Of a DNA stretch of 64,000 nucleotides, positions 54,334 to 63,345 are shown piece by piece. Under the pieces are notes generated by a model. That model was given only the letters and a program-made list of their open reading frames with translations. It had not been told where the DNA came from and ran no database searches. Numbering within the stretch: position 1 is the stretch's first letter; the number at the start of each line of letters is the position of its first letter. The position numbers and the translations under genes were made by a program. Origin of the DNA: Achromobacter ruhlandii (GTDB taxonomy: Bacteria > Pseudomonadota > Gammaproteobacteria > Burkholderiales > Burkholderiaceae_B); contig NZ_CADIJL010000002.1 in assembly GCF_902859695.1 (NCBI RefSeq), positions 1 to 64,000 on the forward strand, in the 5' to 3' direction.

Positions 54334-55101
54334 ATGAGTATTCTCGATGGCGTGCAGCGCGTGCTGGCGCTTTACGCGGAAGGCGCCGTGGAACTGAGCT
54401 TCACCGACGTGGCGCAGCGCCTGGCGATGCCCAAGAGCACCGCGTCGCGCCTGCTGAACCAGATGCAGCATTACGGACTGCTTGACCAGGACGCGGCCAC
54501 GCGCCGCTATCGCGCCGGCGCCTTGCTGTCACAAGCGGTGCGCGCGAGCCAGGCCGCCACGCCGCTGGATGAAGCCTGCCGCAAGGTGCTTGCGCGCCTG
54601 TCCGACGACAGCGGGCTGACTGCGTACCTGTCCACCCTGAATCAGCGTGAGACGGTGGTGCTGCAGCGCTTGAACGGTTCGCATCCGGTGCAGGTGCTGT
54701 CGCCGCCGGGTTCGCGCCGTGCCGCCTCGGGCACGGCAATGGGCCGCGCCCTGCTGTCGCGCCTGACCCAGGATGAGTTCGACGCGCTGTACGGTGCCGA
54801 TCCGGCCCAGCCGCTGCCGGTGGAGGGCAAGGACTGCCCGGCCACCGTAGGCGAGCTGGCGCAGCGCGTGGCCCAGACCCGCGCCGACCACTACGGCGTC
54901 GCCATCGACCAGGCCATGCCCGGCATCGGCGCCGTGGCGGCGGCGGTGCGCGATCCGGACAGCGGCGAATTGCGCGGCCTGTGCCTGTCTTTCGTTTCCT
55001 TCCAGGTCGACGCCGCCCGTGTGGCCGCGCTGCGTGATTCGCTCATGCGACAGGTCGCGGCGCTGGGGCGCGAATTGAACGATCCCTATTGGCTGGCCTG
55101 A
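54334..55101 (+). CDS. IclR-family transcriptional regulator
   Basis: A 255-residue regulator with an N-terminal winged HTH (SILDGVQRVLALYAEGAVELSFTDVAQRL, MPKSTASRLLNQMQHYGLL) and an effector-binding IclR domain (LNQRETVVLQRLNGSHPVQ; GTAMGRALLSRL; DHYGVAIDQAMPGIGAVAA). The ATG at 54334 gives a standard start; the long upstream open frame has no family similarity and crosses a terminator. It is transcribed in the same direction as, and ends 90 bp before, the pepE operon, its probable target. The effector is unknown but may be a product of that pathway. Confidence 0.93.
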   Translation: MSILDGVQRVLALYAEGAVELSFTDVAQRLAMPKSTASRLLNQMQHYGLLDQDAATRRYRAGALLSQAVRASQAATPLDEACRKVLARLSDDSGLTAYLSTLNQRETVVLQRLNGSHPVQVLSPPGSRRAASGTAMGRALLSRLTQDEFDALYGADPAQPLPVEGKDCPATVGELAQRVAQTRADHYGVAIDQAMPGIGAVAAAVRDPDSGELRGLCLSFVSFQVDAARVAALRDSLMRQVAALGRELNDPYWLA

Positions 55102-55191
55102 TGGCCCGGCTTCCCACCGATTGACCCTATTGCCCCATCCGGCCGCCTGCGCGCGGCGCTCCGACTTTCCCGATTCCACGGAACCCCACTC

Positions 55192-55896
55192 ATGAATCTC
55201 CTGCTTCTCAGCAATTCCAGCAGCGACGCCGGCTACCTGGTCCATGCCCTGCCCGATATCCGCGAACTGATCGCCGCGCTGCCCGCCGGCGCGCCGGCGG
55301 TGTTCGTGCCGTACGCGGGTGTCACCCGCAACTGGGATGACTACACCACGCTGGTCACCACGGCGCTGGCCGACACCGGCCTGGACATCCAGCCGCTGCA
55401 CCGCGCTGCCGACCCGGCGGCCACGCTGGAGAAGGCCGCCGTCATCATTGTCGGCGGCGGCAATACCTTCAACCTGCTCGGTCAACTGCGCCGTCAGGGG
55501 CTGCTGAGCGTGGTGGCGCGCCGCGTGCGCGAGGGCGCGGCCTACCTGGGCTGGAGCGCGGGCTCGAACCTGGCGTGTCCCAGCATCTGCACCACCAACG
55601 ACATGCCGATCACCGATCCCGGCGGCTTCGACGCGCTCGGCCTGCTGTCCTTCCAGATCAATCCGCACTACACCAATGCCCACCCGCCCGGCCATCGCGG
55701 CGAAACCCGCGCACAACGCCTGGCCGAGTTCTGCACGTTGAATCCGACTACCCCGGTGCTCGGCCTGCCCGAAGGCAGCGCGCTGCGCGTGCGCGATGCC
55801 GCCATCACGCTGGTCGGTCCGCATGATGCGCCGCTGTTCGTCGGCAGCGCCGAGCCGCGCGTGTTCGCGCCCGGCCCGCTGGAGATCCCGGCATGA
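55192..55896 (+). CDS. pepE: Peptidase E (aspartyl dipeptidase)
   Basis: A 234-residue S51-family serine peptidase. The triad aligns with E. coli PepE: Ser122 in LGWSAGSNL, Asp137 in TTNDMPI and His159 in INPHYTN. PepE cleaves dipeptides with an N-terminal aspartate in the cytoplasm. There is no signal peptide. It is the first gene of a tight operon, overlapping DUF1177 by ATGA, which suggests it supplies the first hydrolytic step after uptake. Confidence 0.94.
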   Translation: MNLLLLSNSSSDAGYLVHALPDIRELIAALPAGAPAVFVPYAGVTRNWDDYTTLVTTALADTGLDIQPLHRAADPAATLEKAAVIIVGGGNTFNLLGQLRRQGLLSVVARRVREGAAYLGWSAGSNLACPSICTTNDMPITDPGGFDALGLLSFQINPHYTNAHPPGHRGETRAQRLAEFCTLNPTTPVLGLPEGSALRVRDAAITLVGPHDAPLFVGSAEPRVFAPGPLEIPA

Positions 55897-56822
55897 AGCA
55901 GGTCATCGACACCATCGAGCTGCTGTCCTCCGCGCATATCACGGGCGAAGCGGTGGCGCAGGTACTGCGCGCGGCCGGCGATTGCGAGGTCGAAGTCACG
56001 CCGCTGGCGCGAGACGGCGCGGCGACGGAGTTCCTGTCCATCGTCATTCCCGGCGCCGATCCGGCCGCGCCCCAACTGGGCATCGTCGGCCGCCTGGGTG
56101 GCATCGGCGCGCGCCCGGCCGTTACTGGCCTGGTGTCCGACAGCGATGGCGCGGTGGTCGCCATCGCCTCGGCGCTCAAGATCATGGCCATGGCGCGCCA
56201 GGGCGATGTGCTGCCCGGCACCGTGCGCATCCGCACCCACATCTGCCCGCGCGCCGGCACCCGTCCGCACCATCCGGTGCCGATGATGCGGTCGCCGTTC
56301 CCGATGCGCGAAATGATGTCGCACGAAGTCGACCCGCGCATGGATGCGATCCTGTCGGTGGATACGACCCGGGGCAACCGCCTGGTGAACCGGCGCGGCG
56401 TGGCGCTGACGCCCGTTGCCAAACAGGGTTATCTGTTGCGCATTCCCGAGACCATGCTGGACGTGATGGGCTGGGTCAGCGGCGAGCTGCCATCGACGCT
56501 GCCGCTGACCACGCAGGACATCACGCCCTATGAAAATGGCTTGTGGCACGTCAATTCGCTGATGCAGCCGGCCATCGTCACCGATGCGCCGGTGGTGGGC
56601 GTGGCGCTGACCGCGCAGACCACCGTGCCCGGTTGCGCCACGGGCGTGACCAATGCCGTCGACGCCGACGTGGCGATGCGTTTCTGCATCGAGATCGCCA
56701 AGCTCTTCGGGCAGGGCGCCATGACATTCTTCGACGCCGCCGAATGGGCGGCGCTGCAAGGCCGCTATGGCTCCATGGCGCACCTGCAGACCACCGGGCG
56801 CGAGCCGGGGGCGGCGCAATGA
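55893..56822 (+). CDS. DUF1177 family protein
   Basis: A 309-residue protein of the uncharacterised DUF1177 family. Recognisable segments are HITGEAVAQVL, GIVGRLGGIGARPAVTGLVSD, THICPRAGTRPHHPVPMM and TVPGCATGVTNAVDADVAMRF. No signal peptide or TM helix is present, so it is probably a cytoplasmic enzyme. Clustered His/Cys residues in the middle could bind metal, but this is only a suggestion. It overlaps pepE and aroM by 4 bp each, so the three products are probably made in step. Confidence 0.88.
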   Translation: MKQVIDTIELLSSAHITGEAVAQVLRAAGDCEVEVTPLARDGAATEFLSIVIPGADPAAPQLGIVGRLGGIGARPAVTGLVSDSDGAVVAIASALKIMAMARQGDVLPGTVRIRTHICPRAGTRPHHPVPMMRSPFPMREMMSHEVDPRMDAILSVDTTRGNRLVNRRGVALTPVAKQGYLLRIPETMLDVMGWVSGELPSTLPLTTQDITPYENGLWHVNSLMQPAIVTDAPVVGVALTAQTTVPGCATGVTNAVDADVAMRFCIEIAKLFGQGAMTFFDAAEWAALQGRYGSMAHLQTTGREPGAAQ

Positions 56823-57508
56823 GCGCGCTTCGCCCACGCCGCGTGGCGTTCTTCACTATCGGCCAGTCGCCGCGCAGCGATGTGGTGCCGGAAATGGCGC
56901 CGCTGCTGGGTGAACACGTGCGCATCGACGAGTTCGGCGCGCTCGACGGCCTGGATGCCGCCGGGCTGGCCGCGCTGGCGCCGCGCCCGGGCGAATATCG
57001 CTTCGCCACGCGCATGCGCGACGGCAGCCAGATCGAACTGGACGCCGCTGCCGCCGAGGCCCGGCTGGCGCAGGTGATGCGCGAGGCCGATGCGGCCGGC
57101 TACGACGTGCTGGTGCCGCTGTGCACGGGCACCGCGATCGCGCCGATGCGCACGCTGGTGGTCGAGCCGCAGCAGGTCGTCGACCACCTGGTCGCGGGCC
57201 TGGCGCAGCACTGCCGCAAGGTCGGCCTGGTGGTGCCGCTGGAAGCCCAGGTCGACGCCTTCCACATGGCCGTGCCGCTGGAATGCGCGACCTCGGTGGT
57301 GCACGCCTCCCCCTACGAGGCCGACGCCGGGCGCGCGGCCGAACGTTTCACGCAGGCCGGCCAGGATCTGGCCGACTGTGATTTCGTCGTCATGCACTGC
57401 ATGGGTTACGCCGAACGCATGCGGCAGGCGGTGGCACAGGCATCGGGTCGCCCGGTCCTGCTGTCCAACCGCCTGGTCGCGCAGGCGCTCGCGCAAATAT
57501 TGGAATAA
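56819..57508 (+). CDS. AroM family protein
   Basis: A 229-residue AroM-family protein, beginning RPRRVAFFTIGQSPRSDVVPEM, as in E. coli AroM (function unknown). Two cysteines lie in contexts like those of the cofactor-independent Asp/Glu racemase fold: Cys102 in VLVPLCTGTA and Cys194 in VVMHCMGYAE. This makes an isomerase or racemase role plausible but unproven. The ATG at 56819 overlaps the DUF1177 stop, and the Bug gene starts 13 bp after its stop. Confidence 0.88.
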   Translation: MSALRPRRVAFFTIGQSPRSDVVPEMAPLLGEHVRIDEFGALDGLDAAGLAALAPRPGEYRFATRMRDGSQIELDAAAAEARLAQVMREADAAGYDVLVPLCTGTAIAPMRTLVVEPQQVVDHLVAGLAQHCRKVGLVVPLEAQVDAFHMAVPLECATSVVHASPYEADAGRAAERFTQAGQDLADCDFVVMHCMGYAERMRQAVAQASGRPVLLSNRLVAQALAQILE

Positions 57509-57521
57509 GGGAATCGACTTC

Positions 57522-58511
57522 ATGTTCAGCCGTACTTTGCAACGCGCCGTGGGCGCACTGTTCGCCGCCAGCGCCCTGGCGGCCGCGCCGGCCCTGGCCG
57601 CCGACGCCTGGAAACCGACCAAGCCGGTGCGCCTGCTGGTGGGCTTCGCGCCCGGCGGCTCCGCCGACACGCTGGCGCGCCTGCTGGCCGAGCCGCTGTC
57701 GCAGCGCCTGGGCCAGACCGTGGTGGTGGAAAACCTGGCCGGCGCCGGCGGCAACATCATGGCTTTCCGCCTGTCGCAATCGCAGCCCGATGGCTACACC
57801 ATCGGTATCGCCGCGGCCGGCTCCATGGCCATCACCCATGTGCTCAACGCCAAGGGCACCAGCTACAAGCCGACCGACTTCACGCCCATCACGCTGGCGG
57901 CGGTGCAGCCCAACGTGGTCATCGTCAACAAGGACGTGCCGGCCAACAACCTGGCCGAACTGAAGGACTACTTCCAGAAGACGCCGACCGCCACCTACGG
58001 CACCGCCGGCGTGGGCATCTCCAACCACCTGATCGCCGAGACCATGCTGTACAAGCTGGGCGTGAAGGTGCCGCACGCGGCCTACCGTGGCGCGGCGCCC
58101 GTCATCACCGACCTGCTGGGCGGCCATATCGCGATGACGATGGACAACATCTCCACCGCCGCGCCGCTGGCGCTGCAGGGCAAGGTCAAGGCCATCGGCG
58201 TGGCCTCGCTCAAGCGTTCGCCGCAATTGCCCGACGTGCCCACGCTGGACGAGCAGGGCCTGAAGGGCTTCGACATGCCGACCTGGCAGGGCGTGTTCGC
58301 GCCGGCCGGCCTGCCGGCCGACGTGCTGGCCGCCTACTACGCGGCGCTGCAGGACGTGCTCAAGCAGCCCGGCGTGAAGGAGAAGATGGCCGGCCTGGGT
58401 TCGGAGCCGGTCACCGGCATGACGCCCGAGCAGTTCGGCCAGTTCCTGGAGAACGACCGCAAGCAGTGGGCCGATATCGTGCGCGCCGCCAACATCAGCC
58501 TGGAGCAGTGA
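57522..58511 (+). CDS. Bug-family (tripartite tricarboxylate transporter) binding protein
   Basis: A 329-residue periplasmic receptor with signal peptide (AVGALFAASALAAAPALAA) and the canonical Bug start KPVRLLVGFAPGGSADTLARLLAEPL, then VVENLAGAGGN and YRGAAPVITDLLGGHI. Bug proteins bind small carboxylates, amino acids or amides through the two beta-strand carboxylate pincers. No TctA/TctB permease lies here, a usual situation for Bug proteins in this group. AAGGGA precedes the ATG. As the last gene of the pepE operon it probably captures that pathway's substrate. Confidence 0.94.
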   Translation: MFSRTLQRAVGALFAASALAAAPALAADAWKPTKPVRLLVGFAPGGSADTLARLLAEPLSQRLGQTVVVENLAGAGGNIMAFRLSQSQPDGYTIGIAAAGSMAITHVLNAKGTSYKPTDFTPITLAAVQPNVVIVNKDVPANNLAELKDYFQKTPTATYGTAGVGISNHLIAETMLYKLGVKVPHAAYRGAAPVITDLLGGHIAMTMDNISTAAPLALQGKVKAIGVASLKRSPQLPDVPTLDEQGLKGFDMPTWQGVFAPAGLPADVLAAYYAALQDVLKQPGVKEKMAGLGSEPVTGMTPEQFGQFLENDRKQWADIVRAANISLEQ

Positions 58512-58549
58512 AGCCGCCGCGCCCGCCGATCGCAGCGGGCGCCGCAAAC

Positions 58550-58583
58550 AAAAACGCCAGACTCGCGTCTGGCGTTTTTTTTT
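58550..58583. terminator. Terminator after the pepE operon, shared with convergent coaBC
   Basis: ACGCCAGA / TCTGGCGT stem (58554-58561 / 58568-58575) with A-rich left and a nine-T right flank; can serve both strands. Confidence 0.95.
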
Positions 58584-58605
58584 GTCTCGGACGATCGCCA
58601 GCGTG

Positions 58606-59802
58606 TCAGGCGGGCAACCGCGCCGCGATCTCGGCGATCAGGCGGCGCGCGGCGTCCAGCTTGTCGGCGGCCGGCAGCGGGTGCGCGCCCTGCGCGTCGA
58701 ACAGCACCAGTTCGGTGGTGTCGGCGTCCATCACCTTGTGCGCCAGGTTGCCCACCAGCAGCGGAATGCCCTTGCGCTGGCGCTTGGCCTCGGCGTGCTC
58801 GGCCAGCTTTTCGGTCTCTGCCGCAAAACCCACGCACCACGGCCCGTCCTTCAGTTTGGCCACTTCGGCCAGGATGTCGGGATTGGGCTCGAATTCCATC
58901 TGCGGCGCGCCGCCGCCTTCGCTGGTCTTCTTCAGCTTCTGGTTGCTGACGTTCTTGACGCGCCAGTCGGCCACGGCCGCCACGGCGATGAAGATGTCGG
59001 CGTCGGCGGCGCTGGCCATCACCGCGTCGTGCATCTGCCGCGCCGTCATCACCGACAGGGCGGTGACGCCGCGCGGCACGGGCAGGGCGGTGGCGCCGGT
59101 GATCAGCGTGACGCGGGCGCCGGCTTCGCGCGCGGCGCGGGCCAGGGCGTAGCCGGTCTTGCCCGACGAGCGGTTGCTCAGCACGCGCACCGGATCGACC
59201 GGCTCGGAGGTGGGGCCGGCGGTCAGCAGCACGTGGCGGCCGGCCAGCAGCTTGGGCTGGAAGAAGGCGATCAGGTCCGCGAGGATTTCATGGGCTTCAA
59301 GCATGCGCCCGTCGCCGGTCTCGCCACAGGCCTGTTCGCCGGCCGACGGGCCCAGGATGCTGATGCCGTCGGTGCGCAGTTGCGCCACGTTGCGCTGGGT
59401 CGCCGGGTTGGCCCACATTTCGCGGTTCATGGCGGGCGCGACAAGCAGCGGGCAGGCGCGCGCCACGCACAGCGTCGACAGCAGGTCGTCGGCCATGCCG
59501 TGCGCCAGCTTGGCCATGAAGTCGGTGCTGGCCGGCGCGATCAGCACGGCGTCGGCGCCGCGCGTCAGGTCGATGTGCGCCATGTTGTTGGGCACCCGCG
59601 GGTCCCAGGCATCGACGAACACCGGACGGCCGGACAGGGCTTGCATGGTCACCGGCGTGATGAAGTGCGTGGCCGCCTCGGTCATCACCACGTCGACGAC
59701 GGCGCCTTGTTCGGTCATGCGCCGCACCAGCTCGGCGATTTTGTAGCAGGCGATGCCACCGGTCAGGCCGAGGACGATGCGTTTGCGGGCGAGGTCGAGC
59801 AT
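58606..59802 (-). CDS. coaBC: Bifunctional phosphopantothenoylcysteine decarboxylase / phosphopantothenate-cysteine ligase
   Basis: A 398-residue enzyme of coenzyme A synthesis. CoaC (FMN flavoprotein, residues 1-~190) has His76 in NMAHIDLTRGADAVLIAPAS and Cys159 in QACGETGDGRM, matching the known catalytic residues. CoaB (~190-398) has TAGPTSEPVDPVRVLSNRSSGK, AAVADWR and KLKK. It is separated from lspA by a terminator, so it has its own promoter; the start has no good ribosome binding site. The trimeric dut gene, which often follows coaBC elsewhere, is not here. Confidence 0.97.
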   Translation of the reverse strand: MLDLARKRIVLGLTGGIACYKIAELVRRMTEQGAVVDVVMTEAATHFITPVTMQALSGRPVFVDAWDPRVPNNMAHIDLTRGADAVLIAPASTDFMAKLAHGMADDLLSTLCVARACPLLVAPAMNREMWANPATQRNVAQLRTDGISILGPSAGEQACGETGDGRMLEAHEILADLIAFFQPKLLAGRHVLLTAGPTSEPVDPVRVLSNRSSGKTGYALARAAREAGARVTLITGATALPVPRGVTALSVMTARQMHDAVMASAADADIFIAVAAVADWRVKNVSNQKLKKTSEGGGAPQMEFEPNPDILAEVAKLKDGPWCVGFAAETEKLAEHAEAKRQRKGIPLLVGNLAHKVMDADTTELVLFDAQGAHPLPAADKLDAARRLIAEIAARLPA

Positions 59803-59911
59803 GGGCGTCGGACGGCGTTTGGATGCCGTCGAATCAGGGAACGGACAGTGATTTTATTCCGCATTGCCACATCGCGCCGTTCGCCATGCGTGCAGGGGGG
59901 CTCAAATGGAC

Positions 59912-59936
59912 AAAAACCCGGCCTAGGGCCGGGTTT
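59912..59936 (-). terminator. Terminator of the ribF-ileS-lspA operon
   Basis: AAACCCGGCC / GGCCGGGTTT stem with a TAG loop; on the minus strand it ends in GGGTTTTTG. It lies 20 bp after the lspA stop. Confidence 0.92.
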
Positions 59937-59956
59937 CGAAGGGGGCGGGGAGGGCG

Positions 59957-60481
59957 TCAGGCGCGCGGCTTGCGCGCCCGCAGCAGCTCGTCCAGCACCA
60001 GCAGCACGGCGCCGCAGCTGATGCCCACGTCCGCCAGATTGAAGGCCGGGAAATACCAGTCGCGCCAGTAGAACAGCAGGAAGTCCACCACGTGGCCATA
60101 CACCACCCGGTCGATCACGTTGCCGATGGCGCCGCCCAGGATCAGGGTCAACGCCAGGCAGAAGCGCGGCTGGCCACGGGTGCGGCGCAGGATGACGGTG
60201 ATGACCACCGCGGCGATGATGCCCAGGCCGGTGAACAGCCAGCGTTGCCAGCCTTCCTCGGATGCCAGGAAGCTGAACGCCGCGCCGCGGTTATACAGCA
60301 GCGTGAAGTCGAAGAACGGCAGCAGGTTCAGCCGCTCGCCGTACTGGTACGAGGTGTTGAAGTACACCTTGGTCAGCTGGTCCAGGACGATGATGGCCAG
60401 CGCGATGGCCAGCCAGCGGCCCACCCTTGCGGGGGGCGCGCCGGCGGACGCCGCGCTGGCGGTGCCTTGGGGGCCGGCCAT
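59957..60481 (-). CDS. lspA: Lipoprotein signal peptidase (signal peptidase II)
   Basis: A 174-residue inner-membrane aspartyl protease that removes signal peptides from diacylglyceryl prolipoproteins. It has four TM helices; conserved boxes are LDQLTKVYF, YNRGAAFSF, GNVIDRVVYGHVVDF (catalytic-type Asp133) and FPAFNLADVGISCG (Asp151). The ATG at 60481 starts 2 bp after the ileS stop; a much longer in-frame reading runs through ileS and is rejected. Its clients in this window include PqiC, EhuB and the NodT lipoprotein. Confidence 0.96.
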   Translation of the reverse strand: MAGPQGTASAASAGAPPARVGRWLAIALAIIVLDQLTKVYFNTSYQYGERLNLLPFFDFTLLYNRGAAFSFLASEEGWQRWLFTGLGIIAAVVITVILRRTRGQPRFCLALTLILGGAIGNVIDRVVYGHVVDFLLFYWRDWYFPAFNLADVGISCGAVLLVLDELLRARKPRA

Positions 60482-60483
60482 GC

Positions 60484-63345
60484 TCAGGCCTTGTCGCGGG
60501 CTTCGCCCGAGCCGAACAGGTTGGACACGCAGCGGCCGCAGATCTCGGGGTGATCCGGATCCTGGCCCACGTCCAGGCGCCAGTGCCAGCAGCGCTCGCA
60601 CTTCTTGTGCCTGGACGGCGTGACTTCGATGCGGGTCTCGCCTTCGCCGGCGTGCACGGTGGCGCGCGAGACGATCAGCACGAAGCGCAGGTCGTCGCCC
60701 AGGCTGGCCAGCAATTGCTGGTCTTCGCCGCTGGCGTACAGGTCGACCTCGGCCTGCAGCGACGAACCGATGTCGCCGCCCGTGCGCACTTCTTCCAGTT
60801 TGCGCTGGACTTCGGCGCGGATGGCGCGCAGGCGCGCCCACTTGGCCGACAGGGCCTCGGCGTCGGCGAACGGCGGCAGCGCGTGGTAGACCTCGGTGAA
60901 GATGGTGACGCGGGCGGCGTCGGCCTGGTGCTTCAGGGCCGAGCCGACCAGTTCCTTCCAGGCCTCTTCGGCCGTGAACGACAGGATCGGCGCCATCAGC
61001 TTGAGCAGCGTCTGGGTGATGTCCAGCAGCGCGGTCTGGGCCGAGCGGCGGGCCACGCTGTCCACCTTCGAGGTGTACAGGCGGTCTTTCAGGATATCCA
61101 GGTAGAACGCGCCCAGGTCTTCCGAGCAGAACGTCTGCAGGCGCGAAACCGCCGGGTGGAAGTCGTAGCGTTCGTAGTGGCCCTGCACCTCGGCCTGCAT
61201 CTGCGCCGTCATGGCCAGCGCATAGCGGTCGATCTCGAACAGCTCGCCGTAGGGAACGGATTGCGACACGGCGTCGAAGTCGGCCAGGTTGGCCAGCAGG
61301 AAGCGCAGCGTGTTGCGGATACGGCGGTAGCCTTCGACCACGCGCTTGAGGATTTCGTCGGAGATCGACAGCTCGCCCGAGTAGTCGGTGGAGGCGACCC
61401 ACAGGCGCAGGATTTCGGCGCCCAGCGAATCGGACACCTTCTGCGGCGCGATCACGTTGCCGACCGACTTGCTCATCTTGCGGCCCTGGCCGTCCACCAC
61501 GAAGCCGTGCGTGAGCAGCGCCTTGTAGGGCGGCTGGCCATACAGCATGCAGCCGGTCAGCAGCGACGAATGGAACCAGCCGCGGTGCTGGTCGGAGCCT
61601 TCCAGGTAGAGGTCGGCGGGCCAGCCCAGTTCGGCGCCGTGCGAGCCGGCGAAATCGCCGTCCTTGCCGCCCAGCACGGTGGCGTGGGTGCTGCCCGAGT
61701 CGAACCACACGTCCAGCGTGTCGCGGTTCTTTTCGTATTGGTCGGCTTCGTCGCCCAGCAACTCGCGCGGGTCCAGCGTCTGCCAGGCCTCGATGCCGCC
61801 TTGCTCGACGCGTTGCGCGACCTGTTCCAGCAATTCGGAGGTGCGCGGATGCAGCGCGCCGGTTTCCTTGTGCACGAAGAAGGCCATCGGCGTGCCCCAC
61901 TGGCGCTGGCGCGACAGGGTCCAGTCCGGACGGTTGGCGATCATGGCGTGCAGGCGGGCGCGGCCCCAGGCCGGGTAGAAGGCCGTGGCGTCGATGCCGG
62001 CCAGCGCCGATTCGCGCAGGGTCGGGCCGCCATCCTTGGGCTGCACGTCCATGCCGGCGAACCACTGGCTGGTGGCGCGGTAGATGATGGGCGTCTTGTG
62101 GCGCCAGCAGTGCATGTAGCTGTGCTTGTGCTTTTCGACGTGCATCAGCGCGCCGGCTTCCTTCAGGGCCTCGACGATCTTGGGGTTGGCGTCCCAGATC
62201 GACAGGCCGCCGAACAGCGCCAGGCTGTCGACGTACTTGCCGTCGCCCATGACCGGGCTGATGAAGTCGGTGTCCTTCATGCCGTGCTCCTTGCACGAGA
62301 TGAAGTCCTCGATACCGTAGGCGGGGGCCGAGTGCACCACGCCAGTGCCCGAGTCAGCCGTGACGTACTCGCCCAGGTAGACCGGGGCCTTGCGGTCGTA
62401 GGCGGCTTCGAACTGCGCCAGCGGATGGCGGAACTCGATGCCCGACAGCGCCGCGCCCGGGGCCGTGGCGATGACTTCGCCTTCCAGGTTCCAACCCTTC
62501 AGGCAGGCCTCGACCCGGTCGCGCGCGATCAGCAGCAGCGGGCCGAACTTGGGGGCGGGCGACACGCGCACCAGCGCGTATTCGATTTCGGGGTGCAGGT
62601 TCAGCGCCTGGTTGGACGGGATGGTCCAGGGCGTGGTGGTCCAGATGACGATGGCGCCGTCGTCGACCTTGTCCAGGCCGAAGGCCTTGGCCAGCTTGTC
62701 GTGCTCGGCGAACGGGAAGGCCACGTCCACCGCCGGGTCGACGCGGTCGGCGTATTCGACCTCGGCCTCGGCCAGCGCCGAGCCACAGTCGAAACACCAG
62801 TTCACGGGCTTGAGGCCGCGGAACACGTAGCCCTTGTCCAGGATGCGGCCCAGGGCGCGGATCTCGTCGGCTTCATTGCTGAAGTTCATCGTCATGTAGG
62901 GACGATCCCACTCGCCCAGCACGCCCAGGCGCTTGAAGTCCTTGCGCTGGCGGTCGATCTGCTCGAGCGCGTAGGCGCGCGCCTTGGACTGCACCTCGGC
63001 CACCGGCAGGTGCTTGCCGTACTTCTTCTCGATCTGGATCTCGATCGGCATGCCGTGGCAATCCCAGCCCGGCACGTAGTGCGCGTCGTAGCCGGCCATG
63101 TTGCGGCTTTTGACGATGATGTCCTTCAGGATCTTGTTGACCGCGTGGCCGATGTGGATGTCGCCGTTGGCGTAGGGCGGACCGTCGTGCAGCACGAAGC
63201 GCGGACGGCCGCGGCTGGCGGCGCGGATCGCCTGGTAGACGTGGTTTTCCTCCCACTGCGCAATCCAGGCGGGCTCGCGCTTGGCGAGGTCGCCCCGCAT
63301 GGGGAAGGGGGTATCGGGCAGGTTGAGGGTCTTTTTATAGTCCAT
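60484..63345 (-). CDS. ileS: Isoleucyl-tRNA synthetase
   Basis: A 953-residue class I synthetase. HIGH is at residues 64-67 ([11 protein letters not shown]), the CP1 editing domain lies in the middle and KMSKS is at 623-627 ([10 protein letters not shown]). The C-terminal zinc finger CERCWHW...CGRC is present, as in the standard bacterial mupirocin-sensitive type. The ATG at 63345 overlaps the ribF stop by 11 bp; a TTG at 63354 would add three residues. The arrangement ribF-ileS-lspA is conserved in proteobacteria. Confidence 0.98.
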   Translation of the reverse strand: MDYKKTLNLPDTPFPMRGDLAKREPAWIAQWEENHVYQAIRAASRGRPRFVLHDGPPYANGDIHIGHAVNKILKDIIVKSRNMAGYDAHYVPGWDCHGMPIEIQIEKKYGKHLPVAEVQSKARAYALEQIDRQRKDFKRLGVLGEWDRPYMTMNFSNEADEIRALGRILDKGYVFRGLKPVNWCFDCGSALAEAEVEYADRVDPAVDVAFPFAEHDKLAKAFGLDKVDDGAIVIWTTTPWTIPSNQALNLHPEIEYALVRVSPAPKFGPLLLIARDRVEACLKGWNLEGEVIATAPGAALSGIEFRHPLAQFEAAYDRKAPVYLGEYVTADSGTGVVHSAPAYGIEDFISCKEHGMKDTDFISPVMGDGKYVDSLALFGGLSIWDANPKIVEALKEAGALMHVEKHKHSYMHCWRHKTPIIYRATSQWFAGMDVQPKDGGPTLRESALAGIDATAFYPAWGRARLHAMIANRPDWTLSRQRQWGTPMAFFVHKETGALHPRTSELLEQVAQRVEQGGIEAWQTLDPRELLGDEADQYEKNRDTLDVWFDSGSTHATVLGGKDGDFAGSHGAELGWPADLYLEGSDQHRGWFHSSLLTGCMLYGQPPYKALLTHGFVVDGQGRKMSKSVGNVIAPQKVSDSLGAEILRLWVASTDYSGELSISDEILKRVVEGYRRIRNTLRFLLANLADFDAVSQSVPYGELFEIDRYALAMTAQMQAEVQGHYERYDFHPAVSRLQTFCSEDLGAFYLDILKDRLYTSKVDSVARRSAQTALLDITQTLLKLMAPILSFTAEEAWKELVGSALKHQADAARVTIFTEVYHALPPFADAEALSAKWARLRAIRAEVQRKLEEVRTGGDIGSSLQAEVDLYASGEDQQLLASLGDDLRFVLIVSRATVHAGEGETRIEVTPSRHKKCERCWHWRLDVGQDPDHPEICGRCVSNLFGSGEARDKA

